A stretch of 64,000 bases of DNA from Photobacterium lutimaris (GTDB lineage Bacteria; Pseudomonadota; Gammaproteobacteria; Enterobacterales; Vibrionaceae). The notes under the pieces are model-generated. The model saw only the letters and a program-made list of their open reading frames with translations, made no database searches and was not told where the DNA came from. A program made the translations under genes and the position numbers. Positions 8,457 through 16,324 of the stretch are shown here, one piece after another. How positions within the stretch are numbered: position 1 is the stretch's first letter; each line of letters begins with the position of its first letter. The DNA is taken from assembly GCF_003025555.1 (NCBI RefSeq), contig NZ_PYMH01000005.1:186001-250000 (forward strand), read 5' to 3'.

Positions 8457-9428
8457 TTACCCTTTGATTAATCGATTGAATAAATCGACGAACAATTCGT
8501 CACGCTCGATAAACTTAATAACGCGAACAGGGTGGCGGCGGTTATCAAAGCTCCATGTTAAGTTGTCATTTAGTATCGGCGAGGCGACAAATGTTTCGGT
8601 GTACCAGCTAGCGTCAATAAGGTAACCAATCGGTGCGATATCCCAGATCACTTTTCGGTTAGCAAACCCAATCCATGGACACTTAGGTGCTTCTTGTGCG
8701 AGGTAATCGCCAATTTCACTGGTACCTGCAAGGTAGTACTGCAATTCCGGTACGGAGGTGGCTAGGGTGTTGGTGACCCCCATGCAAGGAAATAGGGTAA
8801 GGGCGACACCTGAGTTTAATAGTACTCGACTCGCATCCTTGTCTTGCAGCAGGTTAAACTCTTCGGTGTCATGCCAGTCAAAACTGTGACCACCTAACCA
8901 CAATACGTGGATCTTGTCGGTAATTGATGGGTCTGCAAGAAGAGCGTGTGCAATGTTAGTTGGTGCGCCAATACTGACCACCTGAAGTACCTCTTCGCAG
9001 GCATGGGCTCTGGCAATCAAATCATTGACGGCGTCAGAACGCTCCGCAGTGGTGCTCTGGTATACATAGCGAGTTGAACCTTTGAAGATCTCAGGTTTTT
9101 TCTCTACTTTTACTCGATCAATAACGCGCTCAATTTCCTCATAGCTCAGTGTCATTCCCACGTTAGGATCTGAGACGGCTTCATGGCTATCGTTAAACAT
9201 CGAGTTGGTAAAAGGAGCGGCATAAATTGCTTGCAGATCAATACGATCATGCCTAAGCATTGCCCATGCAATGGCGAACTGATCATCAATTTCATTGAAG
9301 GTATCACTATCAATAACGGTAGCAATATTCCCAGAAGTAGGGATATCCATCTTTGCCATCCGCTCAGAGAGGGTCATTGAAGAGAATTTAGCTTTCATCT
9401 GCGTTAGAGCTAGTTCGTGGTTTGCCAT
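8457..9428 (-). CDS. Nucleoside hydrolase (IUNH family)
   Basis: The 323-residue cytoplasmic enzyme would split ribonucleosides into base and ribose. The calcium-binding aspartate cluster of the family is present in the variant form DSDTFNEIDDQFA (Asp40, Asp42, Asp48, Asp49) instead of the usual DTDPGxDDAxA. The active-site WLGG and NLLQDxxAS segments follow in the second half. Its ATG shares one base with the stop of the upstream kinase gene (TAATG), so the two are translationally coupled: the ribose released here would be phosphorylated by that kinase. The unusual first motif suggests a divergent subgroup, so base preference cannot be given. Confidence 0.88.
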   Translation of the reverse strand: MANHELALTQMKAKFSSMTLSERMAKMDIPTSGNIATVIDSDTFNEIDDQFAIAWAMLRHDRIDLQAIYAAPFTNSMFNDSHEAVSDPNVGMTLSYEEIERVIDRVKVEKKPEIFKGSTRYVYQSTTAERSDAVNDLIARAHACEEVLQVVSIGAPTNIAHALLADPSITDKIHVLWLGGHSFDWHDTEEFNLLQDKDASRVLLNSGVALTLFPCMGVTNTLATSVPELQYYLAGTSEIGDYLAQEAPKCPWIGFANRKVIWDIAPIGYLIDASWYTETFVASPILNDNLTWSFDNRRHPVRVIKFIERDELFVDLFNRLIKG

Positions 9429-10642
9429 TACATTTTTTCCTGTTCTGTTAGTCGAGCTTCGGCCAGTGATGCTTCGGGCATGTTCGAGGCGCCTTTTCGC
9501 TCGACGGCAAGAGAGGCGTAAGCAGAAGCAAATTTAATTGCATAATCAAGAGGTAGGTCGTTAGCTAAGCTAGCTGCCAGTGCGCCGTTGAATGAATCAC
9601 CAGCGCCGGATGTATCTGTAACGACGGCTTTATAAGGTGGGAAATGCCGATATTGTTGTCCATCGAACATCAGTGCACCTTTGCTGCCCATCGTCATGAC
9701 GATAACTTTGGCCCCCATGTTATGGATGGCTTGAGCAGCCTGCTTAGCCGTTTCAATGTCGGTGACCTCAATTCCCGTCATGTCTTGGGCTTCGGTTTCA
9801 TTGGGGGTGACGATATCAACTAGATGTATAATCGATTTGCATTCGTCGATATAAGGAGCAGGGTTAAGCATCACCAATGACCCGGTAGCACTCGCACATT
9901 CAATCGCTTGTCTTGTCGCTTCGAAATTGTTTTCGAGTTGGGTGAGAAAAACCCTACTGTTTTCAATAAGCTCATATTCTTGATGAAGTTCTAGGTCAGT
10001 AATGGTTTTATTGGCACCTAAATCTATCGCAATAAAGTTTTCACCTGATTGCTGAGAGACAAAGATAGAGGCATTACCCGTGTGCGTTTCCTTGTCTTCG
10101 AAAATAGAGAATGAATGGATATCCGTACTGGAGAAATATTGTCGTGCTTTACTGCCAAATTCATCGTCACCGATTTTCACAGCTAAATGTACGTGGTCAT
10201 TAACTTTTGCGGCTGCTGTTGCTTGATTTGAGCCTTTTCCCCCAGCATAAAACCCAGTGGAAAGGGAATGGATTGTTTCGCCTTCTCTCGGAAAGTCAGG
10301 CACTTCAGATACAATATCAATATTAAAAGAACCAAGAATATAAACACCCAACATATGATTAGATTTTGGTGATTTTCCATTTTGACCATTAATATATTTG
10401 CTAGAGAGTGCATTCATAATATTGTTAATACCCACTTGCTTGAATAAAGCATTATTTTCGATAGTTGCGAATCTTGCTCCACCAAAGAACAGCTCTGCGA
10501 CGCCTGATTCTGCTAATTGTTTTAAGTCCCTACGGATTGTTCTGTCAGTTACCTCAAACAATCTTGCTAACTCAGCAACCGACACCTGTTTCTCTTTAAG
10601 TAATAAAGAGCGAATAGTATTGATACGTTGTTGCTTGAGCAT
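9428..10642 (-). CDS. Ribokinase-like PfkB kinase fused to a DeoR-type HTH
   Basis: The 404-residue product combines an N-terminal winged helix-turn-helix of DeoR type (residues 3-56, with VSVAELARLFEV and RTIRRDLKQL) and a PfkB/ribokinase domain (about residues 100-395) with the AGGKGSNQA segment and the catalytic DTSGAGDSFNGAL motif. The kinase would convert ribose from the next gene's hydrolase to ribose-5-phosphate, and the HTH suggests that it also regulates its own operon. ATG 10642 is chosen over the longer frame because AAAGGAGG lies six bases upstream. It is the first gene of the nucleoside operon. Both domains look intact. Whether the protein binds DNA is inferred. Confidence 0.85.
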   Translation of the reverse strand: MLKQQRINTIRSLLLKEKQVSVAELARLFEVTDRTIRRDLKQLAESGVAELFFGGARFATIENNALFKQVGINNIMNALSSKYINGQNGKSPKSNHMLGVYILGSFNIDIVSEVPDFPREGETIHSLSTGFYAGGKGSNQATAAAKVNDHVHLAVKIGDDEFGSKARQYFSSTDIHSFSIFEDKETHTGNASIFVSQQSGENFIAIDLGANKTITDLELHQEYELIENSRVFLTQLENNFEATRQAIECASATGSLVMLNPAPYIDECKSIIHLVDIVTPNETEAQDMTGIEVTDIETAKQAAQAIHNMGAKVIVMTMGSKGALMFDGQQYRHFPPYKAVVTDTSGAGDSFNGALAASLANDLPLDYAIKFASAYASLAVERKGASNMPEASLAEARLTEQEKM

Positions 10643-10948
10643 GGAACCTCCTTTGTGGGGAAATAATAGTGGGAGAACGTGATGAGATCTGGTTGCTGGT
10701 ACCCAATTATAAAGAGGAATCGGACATTGGGTGTCCGAGTTTGTTTCGGGATGTTTCATTATTTCTATCTAAATATTGAGGTTATTGAAAATAAATAAGA
10801 AATAAATATTGAGTGAAAAATGCAAACTATTTGTTGAAAATTCTCTATGGTTAATAGCGGTTTTTTGTCACAATGACTCTGCGCTCATATAAGGGATGGG
10901 GATATGTATTTTATTCTGATATAGATCTTATTGGGGGCCTGCTGTTTA
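10643..10948 (-). promoter_or_regulatory. Promoter region of the nucleoside operon
   Basis: This AT-rich stretch has no gene. It should carry the promoter of the kinase-hydrolase-nupC-tsx operon. The palindrome GTCA-CAA-TGAC at 10867-10877, repeated after nupC, is a candidate operator. I could not define the -10 and -35 boxes with confidence. Confidence 0.4.
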
Positions 10949-10987
10949 TAAAAAAACCACGAACACAAGCGTGTCCGTGGTATTTTT
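10949..10987 (-). terminator. Rho-independent terminator, probably bidirectional
   Basis: ACCACGAACAC and GTGTCCGTGGT (10956-10981) form an 11-base stem with one mismatch. T-runs are present on both strands. On the minus strand it ends the solute-binding-protein transcript. Confidence 0.8.
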
Positions 10988-11011
10988 GTTCGATTCTATA
11001 TTCTAGGCTAG

Positions 11012-11809
11012 CTATTGCGGCAGTTTGTCACACACTGTGGTTTCCAACTCGACGTCATACATTTCTAGCAGCTTGACGTACTTGCCGCTTTGGCACATTT
11101 CCTTAAGCTTTTTGTTGAATGAATCTTTGATCGCTTTGTCTTTGAAGCTGGCTTTGAATTCCGTCACGGGTGGGAACAGGCTGTGATAGTTAACACTATC
11201 AATAGGTTGTTTCATGACCTTAGTGAAGAACTCAAAGATACTACGGTCGATGACGATAACTTGCTTGTCTGCTTTCCAGAATTGCGCGACCTGCTTGGCT
11301 TGGTCACCAAATTCATGGTAGTTGGAGCGGTATTCTGAGCCCGGAGAGAACAGATCCTGGAATTCGCCACCTAACTCAAGGTAGGCGTTCTGCCAAGTCA
11401 GTACCGGGTGGGTTTTGAGATCATCGATAGAATCAATTGCGAGATCATCGCTTTTTTTAGTGATGGCGAAATTTACAAAGGTGACGAGGTGATCTGAATA
11501 AAAAATGTCACCGTCATCCACTAATACGCCAATAGCGACATCGGCCTTCTTGTCTTGTACTGCGTTTTGTACGTCACTCAGCGGCATTTGGACAAACTCT
11601 AGTTCATATCCTTCCAATGCATGCCTGACAATATCCACTTCAAGCCCTTCACTACCACTTTGCATCACATAAGGGGGCATATCGGTTGAGATGGCGACAG
11701 TCAGCTTGCTTTGCTCTGCATAGAGGTGAACCACAGCGAACAATGCGGAGCTGTAAATAGTGAGTCTTAAAGGGAGCAGATAGCGAGACTTTTGTTTGGC
11801 GTTCTTCAT
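11012..11809 (-). CDS. Periplasmic solute-binding protein (SBP_bac_3-like)
   Basis: The 265-residue protein has an N-terminal signal or anchor (cleavage near LYA/EQS) and the two-lobed binding-protein pattern of extracellular solute-binding family 3, with LTVAISTDMPPYV at the start of the mature chain and LEVDIVRHALEG following. Such proteins deliver amino acids or related ligands to ABC permeases, or act as sensor or orphan proteins. No permease or ATPase gene is adjacent, so it is an orphan here. A terminator follows and a cloverleaf repeat precedes it, so it is probably a single-gene unit. Ligand unknown. Confidence 0.75.
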   Translation of the reverse strand: MKNAKQKSRYLLPLRLTIYSSALFAVVHLYAEQSKLTVAISTDMPPYVMQSGSEGLEVDIVRHALEGYELEFVQMPLSDVQNAVQDKKADVAIGVLVDDGDIFYSDHLVTFVNFAITKKSDDLAIDSIDDLKTHPVLTWQNAYLELGGEFQDLFSPGSEYRSNYHEFGDQAKQVAQFWKADKQVIVIDRSIFEFFTKVMKQPIDSVNYHSLFPPVTEFKASFKDKAIKDSFNKKLKEMCQSGKYVKLLEMYDVELETTVCDKLPQ

Positions 11810-11920
11810 TGTGAAAGACTTCTAGCTGGAAAACATTTAAGGGTCTTTCAAGTGTAACAGCAGGCTGGAAGTTTGCAGCGGAAGGGCAGGGCAATAGCAA
11901 GACAGTATAACGAGAAAGGC

Positions 11921-12008
11921 AGAGGGAAATTTCAAAAACTTAACCGTCAGGGATGACGGTTTGGAGCCACATAGATGTGTCTATGCGTTTTTGAAATTTC
12001 GTCCCTCT
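11921..12008. repeat. Cloverleaf-shaped intergenic repeat element
   Basis: Outer arms AGAGGGAAATTTCAAAAAC (11921-11939) and its near-complement (11987-12008, one 2-base bulge) enclose two further hairpins: AACCGTCA/TGACGGTT (11942-11961) and CATAGA/TCTATG (11970-11985). The nested palindromes give a three-way junction. It looks like a dispersed Vibrionaceae-type palindromic repeat, but only one copy is present here. Confidence 0.65.
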
Positions 12009-12047
12009 ACCTATTAAATGTTGAGCCGTACTAAGGTAATGCGATCA

Positions 12048-12671
12048 TTAAGCGACTACGTTAGCCACTTCTTTAACCAACTCCGCCAACTCGTCCCAGC
12101 GTTCTTCGTCGATCAGGTTACCCGGAACCATCCAAGTACCGCCACATGCAAACACAGACTTAACGGCTAGGTAGTCTTTCACGTTGGATGGGCTTACGCC
12201 ACCGGTTGGCATAAAGCTAACAGGGTATACCGCAGTCATCGCTTTTAGCATGCTAACGCCACCAGACGGCTCTGCTGGGAAGAATTTCAGGGTATCAAGA
12301 CCAAGCTCCATGGCCTGCTCAACCATACTTGGGTTGTTAACGCCTGGGATGATTGGCATTTCACGCTGCTGGCAGTATTTCACGGTAGTTGGGTTGAAGC
12401 CTGGGCTGACAATAAAGTCTACGCCTGCGTTGATAGCTTGGTCTACTTGCTCGGCAGTTAGCACAGTACCAGCACCAATCAGCATATCAGGGTAGGCATC
12501 ACGCATGTTGCGGATAGCTTGTACGGCCGCTTCGGTACGGAAAGTCACCTCGGCGCAAGGCAGGCCGTTCTCAGATAACACCTGAGCCAGTTTTACTGCT
12601 TTATCAGCATCTTTGATAGCAATTACAGGGATAACTTTCAGCTCGGCCATACGAGCATTTAGCGTAGTCAT
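12048..12671 (-). CDS. eda: 2-dehydro-3-deoxyphosphogluconate (KDPG) aldolase
   Basis: The 207-residue cytoplasmic enzyme cleaves KDPG into pyruvate and glyceraldehyde-3-phosphate, the last step of uronate breakdown. It has the (beta/alpha)8 barrel signature of class I KDPG aldolases: Glu41 in EVTFRT and the Schiff-base Lys129 in TLKFFPAE, with the phosphate-binding GGVSPSN near residue 157. The start has AAGGAAG upstream. It lies ten bases after kdgK, which makes its substrate, so the two form an operon. Length is normal for the family. Confidence 0.95.
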   Translation of the reverse strand: MTTLNARMAELKVIPVIAIKDADKAVKLAQVLSENGLPCAEVTFRTEAAVQAIRNMRDAYPDMLIGAGTVLTAEQVDQAINAGVDFIVSPGFNPTTVKYCQQREMPIIPGVNNPSMVEQAMELGLDTLKFFPAEPSGGVSMLKAMTAVYPVSFMPTGGVSPSNVKDYLAVKSVFACGGTWMVPGNLIDEERWDELAELVKEVANVVA

Positions 12672-12681
12672 GATGTCTTCC

Positions 12682-13620
12682 TTAATTCGAATTGAATAAC
12701 ACAGGCATTGCTGTGGCTGGAATAATGGCGCCCTGATGTTGGATCACGGTGCCAGCTAATAAGTGGGCATTTTTTGCGGCTTGTTCGGTATTACCACCGG
12801 TCAGGCGTGTTGCCAGGTAACCGGCACTGAATGAATCGCCGGCGGCAGTGGTATCGACAACGTTGTCGACCTTAGTCGCTGCGATTGACTGGCTACCATT
12901 AGCAGTAATCGCAAGGCAGTCTTCAGCGCCGCGTTTGATCACGATTTCACTCACACCACATTGTTGGGTACGGGAAATACACTCTTCAACAGAATGCTCG
13001 CCATACAGCATGATTTCATCATCAAAGGTCAGTAGGGCGATATCGGTCAATGACAGCATAGTTTGGTAGCGTTTTGCTGCGATATCGGCACTTTGCCATA
13101 AGCGAGGACGGTAGTTATTGTCGAAAACAATTTTGCTGCCTTGCGCCTTGCTAGCCTGAAGAACTAGGAAAAGCTTATCCAGGGCAGCTGTTGGCAAAAT
13201 TGCCAAGCTGATCCCGCTCAGGTAAATCATTTCAAAGCCGCTTAGCTTTTCGACCAGTGTTTGGCTGTCGATGTTATCAAGCCAATAGCGAGCGGCTGCG
13301 TCATTGCGCCAGTAGTGGAAGGTGCGTTCGCCGGTATCGTCAGTTTCGATCAGATACAAGCCAGGGTTCTTTTCTTCGGATTGAAAGACCAATTCGGTAT
13401 TGATTTGCTCTTGCTGCCACTCAGCCAACATGTCGCGGCTAAAGCTGTCAGTGCCGAGACCTGTGATATAGCTTGTCTCGACACCATGCTGGTGGGTCAA
13501 GCGGGAAAGGTAAAGTGCAGTATTGAGCGTGTCACCACCAAAACTCTGTTTGATGAGCTCGCCTTTACGCTGCAGTTCGACCATACATTCACCGATCACA
13601 GCAACACGTTTTAAAGCCAT
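12682..13620 (-). CDS. kdgK: 2-dehydro-3-deoxygluconate kinase (PfkB family)
   Basis: The 312-residue PfkB-fold kinase phosphorylates 2-keto-3-deoxygluconate to KDPG with ATP. Visible motifs are the N-terminal GECMVEL, the GGDTLNTALYLSRL sugar-contact segment and the C-terminal catalytic DTTAAGDSFSAGYLA. ATG 13620 (MALKRVAVIG) is preferred over the longer frame because TTGAGGG stands seven bases before it and the extra codons would run through a terminator-like hairpin. It is followed by eda at ten bases and preceded by a KdgR-type palindrome at 13687. The hairpin over its ribosome site suggests leader control. Confidence 0.93.
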   Translation of the reverse strand: MALKRVAVIGECMVELQRKGELIKQSFGGDTLNTALYLSRLTHQHGVETSYITGLGTDSFSRDMLAEWQQEQINTELVFQSEEKNPGLYLIETDDTGERTFHYWRNDAAARYWLDNIDSQTLVEKLSGFEMIYLSGISLAILPTAALDKLFLVLQASKAQGSKIVFDNNYRPRLWQSADIAAKRYQTMLSLTDIALLTFDDEIMLYGEHSVEECISRTQQCGVSEIVIKRGAEDCLAITANGSQSIAATKVDNVVDTTAAGDSFSAGYLATRLTGGNTEQAAKNAHLLAGTVIQHQGAIIPATAMPVLFNSN

Positions 13621-13650
13621 AAAAAAACCCTCAAGATTGGTTGTTGAGGG
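13621..13650 (-). promoter_or_regulatory. Terminator/attenuator hairpin covering the kdgK ribosome-binding site
   Basis: On the minus strand, CCCTCAA, a 9-base loop, TTGAGGG and seven Ts lead straight into the ATG of kdgK. This is a complete intrinsic-terminator shape whose 3' arm is also the Shine-Dalgarno sequence. It would end read-through from the IclR gene and may hide the kdgK ribosome site. Confidence 0.7.
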
Positions 13651-13686
13651 TATTTTTAACAATAAGCTCTTGCAAGTCAATAAAAA

Positions 13687-13701
13687 TGAAATACCGTTTC
13701 T
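13687..13701 (-). promoter_or_regulatory. KdgR-type operator upstream of kdgK
   Basis: TGAAATACCGTTTCT is an imperfect palindrome in the AT-rich context typical of KdgR boxes (GAAAY-N3-RTTTC). It lies between kdgK-eda and the IclR gene, where the kdgK promoter should be. Confidence 0.5.
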
Positions 13702-13703
13702 AT

Positions 13704-14486
13704 TTATTGTGGGTAGTTGTGATATCCAAGCTGTTCTGAAACTCTACGGCTAGCATTCTGAAGCAATTCCACATAATAAGCCTTGCGCTTCTCATCGAAG
13801 CGAATAGTCGGTAGTGAGATCGATAGGCCAGCGATGACATTGCCGAAGCGATCGAAAACAGGTGTAGCCATGCAGCGCAGGCCCGGCTCTTGCTCTTCGT
13901 TATCTTCGGCAAAGGCTTGCTCTTTGACGGCTTTTAACTCACTTAACAGCTGGTCTATATTTTCCAGTGTTTTATCAGTATGCTTGATAAAATCAATGCC
14001 ATTCAATGCATTGCGAGTGAATTCTTCGTTGCGGTAAGCCAGCAGTACTTTACCAATAGCGGTACTGTAGAGAGGATTACGTCGGCCAATGCGTGATTGC
14101 ATACGGAGGTTGTAGCCAGAGTCAATCTTATGGATGTAAATGATGGCATTCTCATCCAATGCACCAAGGTGAAGGGCCTCGTTGGTTTGCTGGGAGATCA
14201 GCTGCATCTCTTTGTCACACAGATCAACCAGATCCACATGTTCTAATGAGGCTGCACCAAGCTCAAATAGCTTCAGAGTCAGCGCATACTTATCTGTTTC
14301 ACCTTCTTGAGAGACATAACCCAGCATTTTCATGGTTTGCAAAAAGCGGTACACGGTACTTTTTGACATCATTAGGCGCTGAGATAGTTCGGTAACACCA
14401 ATCTCTTTTTGCTCGCCCAGTGCCTGAAGGATACCGAACACCTTCATGACTGAGGAGACGGCTTCAGGCTGTTTTGCGGATTCCAT
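13704..14486 (-). CDS. IclR-family transcriptional regulator, KdgR-like
   Basis: The 260-residue protein has an N-terminal winged helix-turn-helix (about residues 10-70, with VTELSQRLMMSKSTVYRFLQTM) and the C-terminal IclR effector domain (about 80-255, ending near GLSISLPTIRFDEK). In enterobacteria and vibrios the member at this position, KdgR, represses pectin and uronate genes and is released by 2-keto-3-deoxygluconate. Here it sits between kdgK-eda and kduD and has a palindrome (14557) in its own leader, so autoregulation and local control of the regulon are likely. The family is certain; identity as KdgR is inferred from context. Confidence 0.88.
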   Translation of the reverse strand: MESAKQPEAVSSVMKVFGILQALGEQKEIGVTELSQRLMMSKSTVYRFLQTMKMLGYVSQEGETDKYALTLKLFELGAASLEHVDLVDLCDKEMQLISQQTNEALHLGALDENAIIYIHKIDSGYNLRMQSRIGRRNPLYSTAIGKVLLAYRNEEFTRNALNGIDFIKHTDKTLENIDQLLSELKAVKEQAFAEDNEEQEPGLRCMATPVFDRFGNVIAGLSISLPTIRFDEKRKAYYVELLQNASRRVSEQLGYHNYPQ

Positions 14487-14556
14487 CTATCATTCCTTTC
14501 TTTATATTCGTTGTTACCTGCATTATACGTCCTAACGTTTTTCCTATCTATTTTTA

Positions 14557-14571
14557 TGAAAACCTTTTTCA
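14557..14571. promoter_or_regulatory. KdgR-type operator in the iclR/kduD divergent region
   Basis: TGAAAACCTTTTTCA, a near-perfect palindrome, lies 70 bases before the IclR gene start. Confidence 0.5.
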
Positions 14572-14605
14572 AAAAATATGAATCAGCGCGAATTACTCCG
14601 GTTTG

Positions 14606-14621
14606 TGTGACTGCGATCAAA
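14606..14621. promoter_or_regulatory. CRP-like site upstream of kduD
   Basis: TGTGA-CTGCGA-TCAAA has one perfect and one degraded CRP half-site with the correct 6-base spacer. Confidence 0.4.
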
Positions 14622-14636
14622 GGAGAAGGTGAAAAT

Positions 14637-14651
14637 TAAAACGGCTTTTCA
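14637..14651 (+). promoter_or_regulatory. KdgR-type operator upstream of kduD
   Basis: TAAAACGGCTTTTCA resembles the palindromes at 14557, 16301 and 20650, and lies about 110 bases before kduD. Confidence 0.5.
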
Positions 14652-14759
14652 AAAAACTTGATGTGGGTTTTTGGTGTTGATATAGTTGCACCACATTAAC
14701 GGGAACATCAAATTCTTGTTCGGGGTCTGACGACTGCGGACACACATCGAGGAAACGAC

Positions 14760-15521
14760 ATGATTTTGAATACATTCAACCTAGAAGGTAAAGTTGCCAT
14801 CGTAACAGGCTGTGACACCGGTCTTGGTCAGGGTATGGCATTGGGTTTGGCTCAAGCTGGTTGTAACATCGTTGGTGTCAACATTGTTGAACCGACTGAA
14901 ACAATTGAAAAAATCAAAGCAACAGGTCGTGAGTTCCTTGATATCCGCGCTAACCTGATGAAAACGGATGACATCGCAAGCATCGTTGATCAGGCGGTTA
15001 CAAAGTTCGGTAAAATCGATATTCTGGTCAACAACGCCGGTATCATTCGCCGTGAAGATGCGATCAACTTCAGCGAATCTGACTGGGATGACGTAATGAA
15101 CATCAACATCAAGTCTGTGTTCTTTATGTCTCAGGCTGTTGCTAAGCAGTTCATCGCTCAAGGTCACGGTGGCAAGATTGTGAATATCGCGTCGATGCTG
15201 TCATTCCAGGGTGGTATCCGTGTACCTTCATACACAGCGTCTAAGAGCGGTGTAATGGGCGTGACTCGCCTGATGGCTAACGAGTGGGCGAAGCACAATA
15301 TCAACGTGAACGCGATCGCACCGGGTTACATGGCAACCAACAATACGGCACAGCTACGTGCTGACGCGACGCGTAATGCTGAAATCCTAGAGCGCATTCC
15401 AGCGGATCGCTGGGGTGAGCCTTCAGATCTTGCGGGCCCATGTGTATTCCTAGCTTCTGATGCGGCTTCATACGTAAATGGCTACACATTGGCTGTTGAT
15501 GGCGGCTGGTTAGCTCGTTAA
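14760..15521 (+). CDS. kduD: 2-dehydro-3-deoxy-D-gluconate 5-dehydrogenase (SDR family)
   Basis: The 253-residue short-chain dehydrogenase reduces 2,5-diketo-3-deoxygluconate to 2-keto-3-deoxygluconate with NAD(P)H. It has the nucleotide-binding TGCDTGLGQG (residues 16-25), NNAG (91-94) and the catalytic Ser145, Tyr158 and Lys162 (SYTASK). It is divergent from the KdgR-like gene, with CRP-like and KdgR-type sites between them, and ends in a clear terminator. A second, very similar copy lies at 21427. In alginate users related SDR proteins reduce 4-deoxy-erythro-hexoseulose uronate, so one copy may serve each polymer. Confidence 0.93.
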   Translation: MILNTFNLEGKVAIVTGCDTGLGQGMALGLAQAGCNIVGVNIVEPTETIEKIKATGREFLDIRANLMKTDDIASIVDQAVTKFGKIDILVNNAGIIRREDAINFSESDWDDVMNINIKSVFFMSQAVAKQFIAQGHGGKIVNIASMLSFQGGIRVPSYTASKSGVMGVTRLMANEWAKHNINVNAIAPGYMATNNTAQLRADATRNAEILERIPADRWGEPSDLAGPCVFLASDAASYVNGYTLAVDGGWLAR

Positions 15522-15540
15522 TCACAAAGATATCTGACAG

Positions 15541-15572
15541 CGGCTGCACCTGTATGGGTGCGGCCGTTTTTT
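15541..15572 (+). terminator. Rho-independent terminator after kduD
   Basis: CGGCTGCACC and GGGTGCGGCCG form a stem with a 5-base loop, followed by six Ts. Confidence 0.85.
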
Positions 15573-15656
15573 GTTTATATCAACTGAATTCATTGAGCCA
15601 TGCAGGTTAAAACCGTTGTTTTCGTTGTTGGTGATGGTTAGTAAAGGGGCCGGATA

Positions 15657-16175
15657 GTGATGGGTGATTTATCGCTTGCACAAGTCCTGGGATTTGTCAG
15701 TTTTGCATTGGGAATCACTGCGTTTTACCAAAAAGACGACCAGAAACTCAAAGTGGTGATGGTGATTTTTAATATCAACCATATGCTGCACTTTTTCTTG
15801 CTTGGCGCCGTGACGGCGGGTTTTAGCTCCTTGCTGTCGGCTTTTCGTACTGCTCTGTCAGTAAAGTTCCAGTCGAGGGGCCTCGCTTATTTCTTTGTTG
15901 CCTGTAACTTAGCGGTTGGTTTTTATTTGGCGGAGCAATGGCTGGATTTGATGCCGATTGCAGGGGCATGTATCGGCACCTACGCATTATTTTGCCTCAA
16001 AGGGATCAAGATGCGTCTAGCGTTCTTGATTGGGGCGTTGTGCTGGCTCTGTAACAATATCGTGGTGGGCTCGATTGGCGGTACGTTGCTTGAAGCTACC
16101 CTATTGAGTGTGAATGTGGTGACAATGCTACGGTTATATCGCCAGCAGAAGACTGCTTCTGTTTCGTGTCGATAA
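15657..16175 (+). CDS. YgjV-family inner-membrane protein
   Basis: The 172-residue protein is almost wholly hydrophobic, with about six short membrane segments, and matches the YgjV-type family of small inner-membrane proteins (start LSLAQVLGFVSFALGITAFYQKDD, QxxLK after the first segment). Its function is not established. In enterobacteria the ygjV gene lies near altronate/exuT genes, which fits a uronate neighbourhood, but a role is not shown. AAAGGGG precedes the start, and an ATG at 15660 directly follows the GTG at 15657 and is equally possible. It lies between two terminator-bounded units and is probably transcribed alone. Confidence 0.75.
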   Translation: MMGDLSLAQVLGFVSFALGITAFYQKDDQKLKVVMVIFNINHMLHFFLLGAVTAGFSSLLSAFRTALSVKFQSRGLAYFFVACNLAVGFYLAEQWLDLMPIAGACIGTYALFCLKGIKMRLAFLIGALCWLCNNIVVGSIGGTLLEATLLSVNVVTMLRLYRQQKTASVSCR

Positions 16176-16198
16176 ATGAATAGAACAATACCTACGAC

Positions 16199-16214
16199 AG
16201 TGATTGAGATCACA
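16199..16214 (+). promoter_or_regulatory. CRP site upstream of the second symporter
   Basis: AGTGA-TTGAGA-TCACA is a good match to the CRP consensus. It is followed 22 bases later by TGAACCGTTGTTTCGA, the same arrangement as before the oligogalacturonate lyase gene at 22370. Confidence 0.65.
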
Positions 16215-16236
16215 TTCTTACGCAAAAGTCAGGAAA

Positions 16237-16252
16237 TGAACCGTTGTTTCGA
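16237..16252 (+). promoter_or_regulatory. KdgR-like box shared with the ogl promoter
   Basis: TGAACCGTTGTTTCGA differs only at two positions from the box at 22410. It is a candidate KdgR operator or an extended promoter element. Confidence 0.45.
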
Positions 16253-16300
16253 TTTTTGTCACGGAAACCAGAGGTTATTGAAACTATAATCCACTCAAAA

Positions 16301-16316
16301 TAAAACGGCGTTTTGA
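16301..16316 (+). promoter_or_regulatory. KdgR-type operator next to the symporter start
   Basis: TAAAACGGCGTTTTGA is a strong palindrome ending nine bases before the ATG and overlapping the ribosome site, a position suited to repression. Confidence 0.55.
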
Positions 16317-16324
16317 GGTTGATT

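Noticed and set aside
10643-10759. Longer N-terminus for the HTH-ribokinase
   Set aside because: AAAGGAGG directly precedes ATG 10642, where the DeoR-type HTH begins; the extra 39 residues have no domain character.
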